64,000 bases of DNA from JBOFSQ01 sp051651625 (GTDB lineage Bacteria > Planctomycetota > Planctomycetia > Pirellulales > Thermoguttaceae), in the NCBI GenBank assembly GCA_051651625.1, contig JBOFSQ010000073.1, positions 1 to 64,000 on the forward strand. The letters run 5' to 3'. Both the position numbers and the translations under genes were made by a program. Shown piece by piece: positions 33,156 through 41,606 of the stretch. The number at the start of each line of letters is the position of its first letter. The stretch's first letter is position 1. The notes below the pieces were generated by a model, which saw only the letters and a list, made by a program, of their open reading frames with translations, ran no database searches and was not told where the DNA came from.

Positions 33156-34223
33156 TCAAGGCACCAGCACAACGCGGAGCGATTCGCCGCTGGTCATTAG
33201 GTCGAATGCTTGGTCGATGGCGGAGAGTGGAAGCGTGTGCGACGCGATTTTCTCTGCTTGAATCGCACCGTTCGCCAGCAAGTCAACAGCTTCTTTGACG
33301 TGTGCTGGCGTTGAATCGCTCGTTCCGATCATTCGGATTTCGCCGTAGTGCAAGATTCGGCTGTCGATTGTAATGTCACTTTTGCCAACCGGTAACGACG
33401 CAAACAGGCAGACGGTTCCCTGTTTGCGAACCAGTGAAAGAGCCTGTTCTTGCGGTGCGGCGGCGGGGGCGGCGACGATCACTACGTCGGCACCAAGTCC
33501 GTCGGTCTCGGCTTTGACGATCTCCAAAAGATTTTCCGTCGCCGGATTTACGAGGCGTTCAAGTCCGAACGGTGTTGCCTGTTTGAGTCGCTGCGGGTTC
33601 ACTTCCGAAAGAATCACCGTGCGTGCTCCTTTGCTTTTCGCAACGAGTGCATTGAGAATCCCCATCGGTCCCGCGCCCATCACGACCACAACGTCCCCCG
33701 GCAAAACACGACACTGATTGACAGAATTAACCGCGCAGCTAACCGGTTCGGCGAGCGCGGCGTGTTCCGGTTTGACATGAGACGGCACCTTGACCGCGTG
33801 ACCGTTTTTGAGCGCGAGTGCTGGAATTGCGGTGTATTCAGCCATTCCGCCGGGGAACGAAAATCCCATCGGTTGCAGCGACTGGCAGAGGTTCGGAAAC
33901 CCACGTTTGCAATACGCACAATTCCCGCACGAAACACTCGTCGCCATCACAACACGGTCGCCGATTTTGAACGCCGATTCGGGGACACCCGATTCGGCGT
34001 TGGCACCGACGTCGGCACAGACGTCCGCGACGATGCCGGTGAATTCGTGTCCCATTATGAGCGGAGCTTTGATGCGCGGATTGCCGTGCGACTTGCTTTT
34101 GAGGTCAGTCCCGCAGACGGCACACGCATCAATCTTGAGAAGAATCTCGCCCACACCACAAACCGGCTTCGGCGCGTCTTCGTAACGAATGTCGCCGGGG
34201 GCGTAATAGACAATAGCTTTCAT
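33156..34223 (-). CDS. Zinc-dependent alcohol dehydrogenase (sorbitol/threonine dehydrogenase type)
   Basis: 355 aa from the ATG at 34223, with GGAGAGAAC upstream. Medium-chain dehydrogenase: catalytic zinc ligands in CGTDLK (Cys about 38) and MGHEFTG (His-Glu about 61-62), structural zinc cysteines in SCGNCAYCKRGFPNLC, and Rossmann motif GAGPMG in the second half. Oxidises a secondary alcohol or polyol with NAD(P). Position next to SDR and RhaT genes suggests a sugar or sugar-alcohol step, for example in deoxy-sugar catabolism. Confidence 0.88.
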   Translation of the reverse strand: MKAIVYYAPGDIRYEDAPKPVCGVGEILLKIDACAVCGTDLKSKSHGNPRIKAPLIMGHEFTGIVADVCADVGANAESGVPESAFKIGDRVVMATSVSCGNCAYCKRGFPNLCQSLQPMGFSFPGGMAEYTAIPALALKNGHAVKVPSHVKPEHAALAEPVSCAVNSVNQCRVLPGDVVVVMGAGPMGILNALVAKSKGARTVILSEVNPQRLKQATPFGLERLVNPATENLLEIVKAETDGLGADVVIVAAPAAAPQEQALSLVRKQGTVCLFASLPVGKSDITIDSRILHYGEIRMIGTSDSTPAHVKEAVDLLANGAIQAEKIASHTLPLSAIDQAFDLMTSGESLRVVLVP

Positions 34224-34269
34224 TTGTTCTCTCCTGTAACTTTTTGGCGAATGATAAAACCGTGAACCA

Positions 34270-34476
34270 TTAGTGCGGGAGTCCACAGCAACGGGTGACG
34301 GATGTTTCTCGTTCTTTTCGTCTTTGTTCCCCACGCCTGACTGCTTGACGGAAATACTCGCGCACTTCTTCGTCCGTCATTTCTGCGGTTTCACGGAGAA
34401 TCGTCGCCTGCGTTTCATCTTTCCATTTCAGCATGTCCCATCCGTGGATAGGTTCCGGCCAATCAAGTGTATTCAC
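34270..34476 (-). CDS. Small acidic/basic helical protein, antitoxin-like
   Basis: 68 aa, GTG start at 34476 preceded by GAGGTGATCC. ETQATILRETAEMTDEEVREYF is reminiscent of a family of short proteins with MT-EEE-YF motifs common in cyanobacteria and PVC genomes, often next to small toxin-like genes. The frame directly upstream ends overlapping this start (reading SLIEIRTPYEVIREYT) and looks like the tail of a partner gene whose body has been replaced by repeat P. Function unknown. Confidence 0.5.
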   Translation of the reverse strand: MNTLDWPEPIHGWDMLKWKDETQATILRETAEMTDEEVREYFRQAVRRGEQRRKERETSVTRCCGLPH

Positions 34477-34785
34477 GGATCACCTCATACGGGGTTCGGA
34501 TTTCAATCAGTGAATAACCAATCATAATACCTGTCGATTTTTGCAACTGTACATATTTTTTGAGGAGCCTCACACAAAGGCACGAAGGCACAAAGAAGAA
34601 TTTTAACGCGGAAATCGCGGAAGTACGGAAAGACGCGGAAGTTCAGAATTCCGCGTCTTCCGTTTTTCCGCGTGTTCCGCGTTCTCTCTCCTCTTCGTGC
34701 CTTTGTGTGAAAAAAGAATCGCCATTTAAGTACGCAGTTATGCGAAGCGTGAACGATTACAAAAAATTGACAGATACGAGACTCG
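34477..34785. repeat. Repeat P (copy 4)
   Basis: 34556-34783 is a near-complete palindromic copy: GAGGAGCCTCACACAAAGGC at the left, an ACGGAAAGACGCGGAA/TTCCGCGTCTTCCG core and CGTGCCTTTGTGTG at the right. The tail with GCGTGAACGATTACAAA equals that at 400-428. About 35 codons at 34503-34560 (minus) may be the tail of a lost gene. Confidence 0.8.
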
Positions 34786-36534
34786 CTATTCTTTGACGGT
34801 TGTGCTGCGCATTTCGGGAAGTGGCAATGCGGATAGCAAATAGGAACTGGCATACGCCCAAAACAACGGAGCGGTCTCCTTTGAAATCACGATCTCGTAC
34901 ACTTCATAAGTTTCGTGCGGCGCACATCGAAACGCACCGTCAATCCCGATCCCGCTAACAATGACAGCAGGCTGTGACGCAGCAAGACGTTCATCCAGCG
35001 ACTCTTTCGATCTCGCCAATCGGTCTTTCAATTTGGCAAGAAGTGATTGTTCTACAACTTCTTTGTCCGCTGTTGCCGCAGAAACCGGTGCAACGGCAAA
35101 ACATACCAAGTCATCCGCCACGCCAACGATGATGAGAAACGGCGTTTTGTCCGCCATGAACTCGCTCACAAAAACAGACTTCACGAAGCAAGTATCGCCT
35201 TCAGTTTCGAGAACAACCGGCGTAGAAAGTTCGTAAACAAGCGGCTCCGTCGCGCCCTCTCGCTTCGTCTTTTCAAACATCTCTTTCACACATTTGTCAA
35301 ACTGCGCCAGTAGCGACAAATCAAACGGTTTTGCATTTACTCCGCGTGTTATGGCGCAGAATAACGCTTCGCCGTCAACGGTTCCGGCAAAGTCGAGCGG
35401 GGTGTCATTTGTCCACTCGCCGAAAAATTGCTTCAAGTTTTCCATCACGGCGGCTACGGATTTGATGACGTTCTGGTTGAGCATGTCCATTTCATCCGCC
35501 GATGGAATCCCCTTTTCAATCGGAAAGTCTTTCGGCTGCATCGGATACCCAAAACGTATCGGCGACTCCGAAGCGACCCAGTGTACAGCTTCTTTTGGCA
35601 AATCCGGTTTGCTCCAGTTCTTGACTCCTTTTGACATTTCCTCTTCACTTTGCATGCCATAACTAAATTGCATTGCAAAGCGTTTAGAATCTGGCTCTCG
35701 CTCCGACAGCGTAAGGGCAGTGGCACCAACGACGATGAAAGGAAGTGATTCGCTCTGTGCCAAATCGTTCGGAAACAATCGTCCCAAGACTCCGTTCGCA
35801 TCGGTAAAGCCGTCAAGTGGAAATGAGATCGGTTTACGCTCGCGGCGCGATTGCATTTCCTTTTCTTGCTGGCTTCCGGGAGTGGGGTGATGTTCCATAG
35901 TCAACAGCATTCCTTTTTGAGACCATGAGCAGCCGAGGATAGTGTTGAGTGGGGCATCCGCATCTGACTTTTCATTCTTGCGCGAAACTACTGCGATCTT
36001 ATATTTTTCACGAAGTTGCGTCCACGCTTGTTTTAGCACGGACACGACTTGTTCGTTCTTTGATTCCGGCAAGTCGAACGAAGTGATCCGAAGATACTGC
36101 GGACCTAGCCAACGATCATCGAGCGAAACCTTGAACTGAAGAGGTGTCGTCGCGTCAGCGGACGCTTCGTTTTCCTCGTCTGCTACACGTTGTCTCCACT
36201 CGGTTAACTTCTTGTTCAGTTTTTCGTGAAGCTCTTGCAAGTCGTTTTCAGTCCAGCGTTTCTTGTCGTCTTCGCGCAGTGGCAATTCTACCACTGCCCA
36301 CTCGGAAGTTCCGTCCGTCACCGTTCCGTATGAAATGGGGAATTCACGACTGATTTCTTCCGGCAGCAAGAGCTGTCCCAATTCAGCAACTTTTGGAATC
36401 AACGACGCGATGGTGTTGAAACTTGGTACGACAATAGCACCGGTTACAACCATGTCTGCGTCTCCGCGACATGGTTGCGGAAGGAAAACCAGCGTTAGCA
36501 CTGCCACGACTGCAAAATGTTTTAGATTGTGCAT
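34786..36534 (-). CDS. Large secreted protein, function unknown
   Basis: 582 aa, ATG with AAGGA upstream. Signal peptide about 1-24 (PQPCRGDA). No recognised domain. The middle is hydrophilic and charged, with a Glu/Lys-rich helical stretch (about 85-125). Alternating beta-like stretches such as LPFIVVGATALTLSE, LPLREDD and FLIIVGVADDLVCFAVAPVS suggest a repeated alpha/beta fold. Similar-sized secreted proteins are lineage-specific in planctomycetes. The stop lies just inside repeat P. It precedes the sugar genes but gives no clue to a role there. Confidence 0.65.
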   Translation of the reverse strand: MHNLKHFAVVAVLTLVFLPQPCRGDADMVVTGAIVVPSFNTIASLIPKVAELGQLLLPEEISREFPISYGTVTDGTSEWAVVELPLREDDKKRWTENDLQELHEKLNKKLTEWRQRVADEENEASADATTPLQFKVSLDDRWLGPQYLRITSFDLPESKNEQVVSVLKQAWTQLREKYKIAVVSRKNEKSDADAPLNTILGCSWSQKGMLLTMEHHPTPGSQQEKEMQSRRERKPISFPLDGFTDANGVLGRLFPNDLAQSESLPFIVVGATALTLSEREPDSKRFAMQFSYGMQSEEEMSKGVKNWSKPDLPKEAVHWVASESPIRFGYPMQPKDFPIEKGIPSADEMDMLNQNVIKSVAAVMENLKQFFGEWTNDTPLDFAGTVDGEALFCAITRGVNAKPFDLSLLAQFDKCVKEMFEKTKREGATEPLVYELSTPVVLETEGDTCFVKSVFVSEFMADKTPFLIIVGVADDLVCFAVAPVSAATADKEVVEQSLLAKLKDRLARSKESLDERLAASQPAVIVSGIGIDGAFRCAPHETYEVYEIVISKETAPLFWAYASSYLLSALPLPEMRSTTVKE

Positions 36535-36567
36535 TGGGAAATCCTTTCTAACGTGACGGAAGGACGT

Positions 36568-37257
36568 TCAATAACCGGCCCCAACATTTTTGCCGGTCCC
36601 TTCGCAGATTGCTGGTGTCGAATTGCATCCGACGCCGAGACGGTCTACACCTTTGGCGACGAACATTTGAGCACGCGCCGCGTCTCGAATGCCGCCCGAT
36701 GGTTTCACCTTGATCTTGCCCGCAGCGGTTTTCAGCATAACGTCAACGACTTCTTCGGTTGCACCTTCACCATTAAATCCCGTAGACGTTTTCACAAAAT
36801 CAGCACCGGCGCGGATCGCACACTCGGTTGCACGTTTCACTTCGTCGAGCGAAAGTTGACTCGTTTCAAATATCACCTTCACGACTACATTGTGTTTGTG
36901 TGCAACGTCAACGACTGCCTTGATGTCGGCTTCAGCACGATCCCATAAACCGGACTTGATCCAACCGTAGTTGGCAACCATGTCGATCTCTTTGACACAT
37001 TTTTCGCAGTAAACTTTCGCCTCCGCCGCCTTCGCTTCGGTTGCACTGCACCCGTGCGGAAAGCTCAAGACACAGCAAACTTCCGTCGCGGTGCCGCGAC
37101 ACATTTCGTTTGCAAGCTCGATGTCGCACGGGCGAACGCAAACGGTTTTCACGCGATAATCGATCCCAACTTGAATCGCCGCTTTGGCCTCCGCCTGCGT
37201 CATCGACGGGACAAGAACTGCGTGGTCAAGATACTCATTGATTGGTTTTGTGCTCAT
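36568..37257 (-). CDS. deoC: Deoxyribose-phosphate aldolase
   Basis: 229 aa, SD AAGGAG. Class I aldolase cleaving 2-deoxyribose-5-phosphate to acetaldehyde and glyceraldehyde-3-phosphate. Substrate-site Asp and Lys residues are in LSFPHG, KVIFETSQLS and ADFVKTSTGF (Schiff-base lysine about 160), and the second lysine is in KVKPSGGIRD. Length is normal. It heads the same-strand run toward RhaT. In planctomycetes DeoC can accompany deoxy-sugar degradation, so the acetaldehyde branch may link to the dehydrogenases; that link is inference. Confidence 0.9.
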   Translation of the reverse strand: MSTKPINEYLDHAVLVPSMTQAEAKAAIQVGIDYRVKTVCVRPCDIELANEMCRGTATEVCCVLSFPHGCSATEAKAAEAKVYCEKCVKEIDMVANYGWIKSGLWDRAEADIKAVVDVAHKHNVVVKVIFETSQLSLDEVKRATECAIRAGADFVKTSTGFNGEGATEEVVDVMLKTAAGKIKVKPSGGIRDAARAQMFVAKGVDRLGVGCNSTPAICEGTGKNVGAGY

Positions 37258-37459
37258 TGTTTTCTCCTTTTTTCAAAACTTGTAACAGTTCACAATGTTT
37301 CGTCACCCCCGCGTACTCGGCGGGGGCCTAGAGCTAACGCTTTGAGGTTCGCTTGTGCGATCCATCGCTATCGCGTCTGCTTGCAGTGTTGTTCTCTGGA
37401 TGCCCGCCGAGTACGCGGGCATGACACGCTCTACGCCGAATGACGATTTTGGCACTCGC
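37258..37459. other. Short repeat cluster between RND pump and deoC
   Basis: Contains relatives of hairpin repeat D at 37300 and 37395 (CCCGCCGAGTACGCGGGCAT) and repeat C from 37446. No gene. Confidence 0.7.
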
Positions 37460-37488
37460 TTACGCTTCGTGTTCTGATTCGGGCACTT
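37446..37488. repeat. Repeat C (copy 3), overlapping the RND gene end
   Basis: CACTCGCTTACGCTTCGTG and TTCTGATTCGGGCACTTCTG. The last codons of the pump gene (SEVPESEHEA then stop) are read from this repeat. Confidence 0.75.
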
Positions 37489-40400
37489 CTGATTTTGGTT
37501 CGGGTTTCTTTCGCCGTATCAGTTTTCCGCATAGCAGTATAAACAGAATTGGCGTAACGTAAATACCGACCAGCGTTTCGGTTAGCATTCCAAAGCAGAT
37601 CGGTGTACCGATAGCGTGACGACTCGCCGCGCCTGCGCCCGTCGCAAGTATTAATGGTACGACACCAACAATAAACGCAAACGATGTCATCATAATTGGG
37701 CGGAGTCGAAGTCGTCCTGCGTCGAGGGCCGCGTCCGTTAACGAGGCACCAGAACGATACCGCGAGACCGCAAACTCCGTGATGAGAATCGCGTTCTTCG
37801 CCGAAAGTCCAACCATCAAAATGAAGCCGACTTGCGTGAATATGTTGATGTCGAGTCCGCGCAAGTACGCCCCCAAAAGTGCGCCGCCAATTCCGAGCGG
37901 TACCGCCATCACAATCACCAGCGGCACAATCCAACTCTCGTATTGTGCGCAGAGAATCAGCACCGCAAACAAAATCGACATCACCAAAACAATCCGCATC
38001 GTATTGCCACCGTGTATCTCCTGCCACGCCGTTCCCGTCCAACTGTATGTGAATCCTTCGGGGAGCGTGTGAGAAAGTTGTTCCAGTTTTGCGATCCCGT
38101 CGCCCGTACTCACGCCGCCAGCGAGCAGCGCGAGAACCGGCGCACACAAGTGAAGCTGATGACGATTAATAAACTGCGGGCCAACACTCCGGCGCAACGT
38201 CGCAAACGACCCAAGCGGAACCATCTCGCCCGAAGAGTTTTTGCACATCGTTTGAAGCAGCAAGTCGTCGCGCGAACGCCAAGTGTGATCCGACTGCAAA
38301 AACACCGTGAAAACTGCGTCGTAAAGATTGATCTCGCTTATGTGCCGCGCACCGAAAACACCCTCAAGCGTACCAAAAACCGACGGCAACGACACGCCAA
38401 GCTGCATCGCCTTTTCGCGGTTGATGTCGATGTCGATCCGCGGCGAGAACGGACTCATCGGAGTTTGTACGTCAGAAAAAAGTCCAGACTTCATTGCGTC
38501 TTCGCAAAGCTGTTCGGCGGCTGCGTAGAGGTCGTCAACGCCGCTGCTGCCGAGTGCCTGCAGCTGGTATTCGAGTCCGTTAATCGTGCCGAGTCCGTCG
38601 AGCGTCGCCATCGGATAGAGCATGACTTCCGCGTCGGGAATTGTTTTACATTGCGATTGTATGCGAGAAATCACGTCGTCAATCGTGATGGTTTTCGCTC
38701 GTGAAACCAAACGCTGCCACAATGACGGGTAACGTTCGTCCCAATCGGTGAGCGTTATCTCAACGAACGCCGCGTTCTCCGCGTACGCACTCTGCGTGGG
38801 CGACCATCCCGCGATGTAAGTCGTGTTTGCGATTCCGGTGCGGTCGGCGTCGATGAGTTGTTGAAGTTGTTCGAGAGTTGTTTGTGTTCGTTCGAGTGTC
38901 GCGCCTTGCGGAAGAGTGACGCCCATGTAAATCGTTCCGGTGTCTTCGTCGGGAATAAAACCTTTCGGCATTTCGTTGAGTGCGAAATAAATCGCCGCAA
39001 GAAGTACGAACCACAAGACGAGCACCAAACCGCGCACCGCGACAACCCCTTTGAGTGTGCGAAGGTAGACGCGAGCGTAGATGTCGAAGCAGCGGTTGAA
39101 TCCGCGACTGAACCAAGTCTGTGACTTTGACGCCGGTTTCAAAAACAGTGCCGCAAGTGCGGGCGAAAACGTCACCGCGCATACCGCTGATATGCAAACC
39201 GCGCCGGCTATCGTTAGCGCAAATTGCCGATAGATTTCGCCGACGATTCCGGGGACCATCGCCGTTGGCACGAATATCGCCAAGAGTACGAGCGTCGTCG
39301 CAACGATGGGACCGGTCACTTCTTGCATCGTTTTGAGTGCGGCGTCGCGTGGCGATTCGCCGAGGTCGTCGATGTGGCGACGCATGTTTTCGATCACGAT
39401 GATCGCGTCGTCAACGACAATGCCGATGGCGAGAATGAGTCCGAAGAGTGTGAACGTGTTGACCGAACATCCGCAAAACCACATCAGAAAAAACGTCCCG
39501 ACGAGCGAGACGGGGATTGTAATTGTTGGGATGAGCACCGCCCAAAAGTCTTGCAAGAAAATCCACACGACAAACACGACGACAACGATGCAAACGACGA
39601 GCGTGACAACAACTTCTTTGAGTGCGGTGCGAACGAAGTTTGTGTAGTCGAACGCGACTTTGTAGTCGATTTCGTCGCCGAACATCCCGCGTTTTCGCAG
39701 CGACTCCAGACACTTCGTAACGCCGTCGGCGGTTTCGATGGCGTTTGCGCCGACGGACGGATAGATCGCAAGTGTGCTGCACGGAATACCGTCCATTCCG
39801 GCGGCGGTTTGGTATCCGAGCGAACCGAGTTCGATTCGTGCGATGTCGCGGAGCCTGAGCGTGTGAACGCCGTTTTCGTTGCGGATTACGATGTCGCCAA
39901 ACTCTTCGGTCGTTCGCAAACGTCCGATGACCGAGAGTTCGACTTCTTGACCGGTGCCGCTGCTGGCGGGCGACTGTCCGACTCTTCCGGCGGCGACTTG
40001 GACATTTTGACCTTCCAACGCGGCGACAACTTCGTTAACGGAGACGCTGCGTGCAGCGAGCAGTTCGGGATAGAGCCAAACTCGCATGCTGAAGTCTTCG
40101 TTGTTGTAGACTTCCACTTTGCCGACGCCTGCGACTCGTTCGAGTTCGCGTTTGACGTTGAGCGTTGCGACGTTGGTCAAGTACAAACTTGTTTCGCGTC
40201 TTTCGTCGAGTGGGATATGTTTGCGGTCTTGAAACTCTTTTGCGTCGGCGGGGCTGAAGAAGTTGACCAAGAGCAACGTGAACATCGAGTTTTTTTCGAC
40301 GGTGATTCCGCCGCGAACGACTTCGTGCGGCAGTTGCGGGAGAACGTTGTTGATTCGATTTTGGATGTGAATGACTGCGAGATCGGGGTCGGCTTCGAGT

Positions 40401-40690
40401 TCAAACGTGACGATCATTCGCATATCGCCCGCGCTGGTGCAGGTCGTCGAGACGTAAGTCATCTGTTCGACACTGTTGATACTTTTTTCTATCGGCGCAG
40501 CGACGGTGTTTGAGAGCGTCTCCGCGCTGGCCCCCGGATAGTTGGCGAAGATATAAACCGTTGGCGGGATGACGTTAGGAAAAAGTTCGACCGGCAACTT
40601 AAACGCCGCTACAACGCCAGCCAACAAAATCAGCAGCGCAACGACGCAAGAAAATACAGGGCGAGTGATGAAGAAGTGGGCGAAGTTCAT
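37460..40690 (-). CDS. RND-family multidrug efflux permease (AcrB/MexF type)
   Basis: 1076 aa from the ATG at 40690. Proton-driven inner-membrane pump. Evidence: the N-terminal cap FFITRPVFSCVVALLILLAG, porter domains with PGASAETLSNTVAAPIE, transmembrane segments with the paired Asp residues in AIGIVVDDAIIVIENMRRH, the second half starting VAVRGLVLVLWFVLL, and the conserved GFILMVGLSAKNAILITEFA and LRLRPIMMTSFAFIVGVVPL. No periplasmic adaptor or outer-membrane channel gene is next to it, so partners must be elsewhere. The last dozen residues are encoded by repeat C, suggesting the original stop was replaced. Confidence 0.93.
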   Translation of the reverse strand: MNFAHFFITRPVFSCVVALLILLAGVVAAFKLPVELFPNVIPPTVYIFANYPGASAETLSNTVAAPIEKSINSVEQMTYVSTTCTSAGDMRMIVTFELEADPDLAVIHIQNRINNVLPQLPHEVVRGGITVEKNSMFTLLLVNFFSPADAKEFQDRKHIPLDERRETSLYLTNVATLNVKRELERVAGVGKVEVYNNEDFSMRVWLYPELLAARSVSVNEVVAALEGQNVQVAAGRVGQSPASSGTGQEVELSVIGRLRTTEEFGDIVIRNENGVHTLRLRDIARIELGSLGYQTAAGMDGIPCSTLAIYPSVGANAIETADGVTKCLESLRKRGMFGDEIDYKVAFDYTNFVRTALKEVVVTLVVCIVVVVFVVWIFLQDFWAVLIPTITIPVSLVGTFFLMWFCGCSVNTFTLFGLILAIGIVVDDAIIVIENMRRHIDDLGESPRDAALKTMQEVTGPIVATTLVLLAIFVPTAMVPGIVGEIYRQFALTIAGAVCISAVCAVTFSPALAALFLKPASKSQTWFSRGFNRCFDIYARVYLRTLKGVVAVRGLVLVLWFVLLAAIYFALNEMPKGFIPDEDTGTIYMGVTLPQGATLERTQTTLEQLQQLIDADRTGIANTTYIAGWSPTQSAYAENAAFVEITLTDWDERYPSLWQRLVSRAKTITIDDVISRIQSQCKTIPDAEVMLYPMATLDGLGTINGLEYQLQALGSSGVDDLYAAAEQLCEDAMKSGLFSDVQTPMSPFSPRIDIDINREKAMQLGVSLPSVFGTLEGVFGARHISEINLYDAVFTVFLQSDHTWRSRDDLLLQTMCKNSSGEMVPLGSFATLRRSVGPQFINRHQLHLCAPVLALLAGGVSTGDGIAKLEQLSHTLPEGFTYSWTGTAWQEIHGGNTMRIVLVMSILFAVLILCAQYESWIVPLVIVMAVPLGIGGALLGAYLRGLDINIFTQVGFILMVGLSAKNAILITEFAVSRYRSGASLTDAALDAGRLRLRPIMMTSFAFIVGVVPLILATGAGAASRHAIGTPICFGMLTETLVGIYVTPILFILLCGKLIRRKKPEPKSEVPESEHEA

Positions 40691-41037
40691 TGTGACTCGA
40701 CGTGTGTGGTGGCGATGGCATAGCGGCACGTTCACAATTCTATCCGCAACGGCGCAAACGTGTAGGGGCGATTCGTGAATAGCCCGACGCACACACAACA
40801 TCAACTCCTATCTTCCTCGCTGGCAATTTCATACAGCGTTGGTATAATCCGGCTTTGCAATAGACCTGTTCGGAAACTTGCACCCGCACATCGGTTCGGC
40901 ATAGCCGAACCCTCCAAACGCCTACGGCGTTGATGACTGGAGGGTTCGGCTATGCCGAACCAGAACTACCAAATCGCCCCAAATTGACGTTTCCGAACAA
41001 GTCCAACGATGTCGGTTGATGTATATTTGATGAAACG
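40691..41037. other. Intergenic region with repeat E
   Basis: 347 bp between divergent transcription units. It holds repeat E (40863-41004); promoters for both sides are expected here but none can be assigned. Confidence 0.65.
40863..41004. repeat. Repeat E (copy 1), MITE-like
   Basis: 142 bp. Ends GACCTGTTCGGAAACTTG and, inverted, CGTTTCCGAACAAGTCC. The centre has a 24-bp inverted repeat built on GGTTCGGCATAGCCGAACC and CTCCA. Confidence 0.88.
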
Positions 41038-41589
41038 ATGATAACACTTCTCCTCGAACAAATGTGGCCTTGGTGGGTTGTGGCGGGCGGCGTTGCGGTT
41101 GCTGGGGTCTTGGCACTACAGCGGCACGGCGGAGTTCGTGTCTGCATCAAAGCGCAGTTGATCGCCGTTGCGATTGCGGTCGCTGGTTATCTTGTTGTCA
41201 CCTACGTCTATACCGACAACAAAGCGATTCGCCATTTTCTCACGCAGGCGATTGCGGCGGTTGAGAACGACCAGCCCGATCAGGTCACGTCGCTCCTTTC
41301 GCCGCGCGGACGAGTGCTGCAAAGCGATGTCCGCGAGACGATGAGCCGCGTCTTCATCGACCGCGTCCGTTATCTCGATTTGCACTTTGAAGTCAATCGC
41401 AATGTCACGCCGCCAACTGCGAAGGTCGATTTCGACGCATTTGTTCAGTGGCGTCCCAAACCGGAGTTCAAACGTGAAGTGATGCTCGACCTCGGTGACC
41501 GCGAGTTGTTGCACCGTACCGACGTTGTTTTGACGCTAGAAAAATCGGGGCGAACGTGGTTGCTCCTCGATGCGACTTTTCAGCAATAG
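41038..41589 (+). CDS. Small membrane protein with SnoaL/NTF2-like C-terminus, function unknown
   Basis: 183 aa. Two transmembrane helices (about 10-28 and 38-58) and a soluble C-terminal domain (about 65-183) with IRHFLTQAIAAVENDQPDQV, YLDLHFEVNR, and VVLTLEKSGRTWLLLDATF. That pattern of a helix pair then curved sheet is reminiscent of NTF2-like proteins. Its stop is 17 bp before apgM, so it is likely co-transcribed. No known role. Confidence 0.65.
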   Translation: MITLLLEQMWPWWVVAGGVAVAGVLALQRHGGVRVCIKAQLIAVAIAVAGYLVVTYVYTDNKAIRHFLTQAIAAVENDQPDQVTSLLSPRGRVLQSDVRETMSRVFIDRVRYLDLHFEVNRNVTPPTAKVDFDAFVQWRPKPEFKREVMLDLGDRELLHRTDVVLTLEKSGRTWLLLDATFQQ

Positions 41590-41606
41590 CCCCTTTTTTT
41601 CTCTCA

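Noticed and set aside
39224..40513. Long open frame opposite the RND pump gene
   Set aside because: It is antisense to a clearly conserved transporter and shows no motif; strong codon bias with few T/A-starting codons keeps antisense frames open. The same applies to 20068-21360 and 21951-22688 (opposite HZS-alpha-like genes) and 46395-47399 (opposite fliM).
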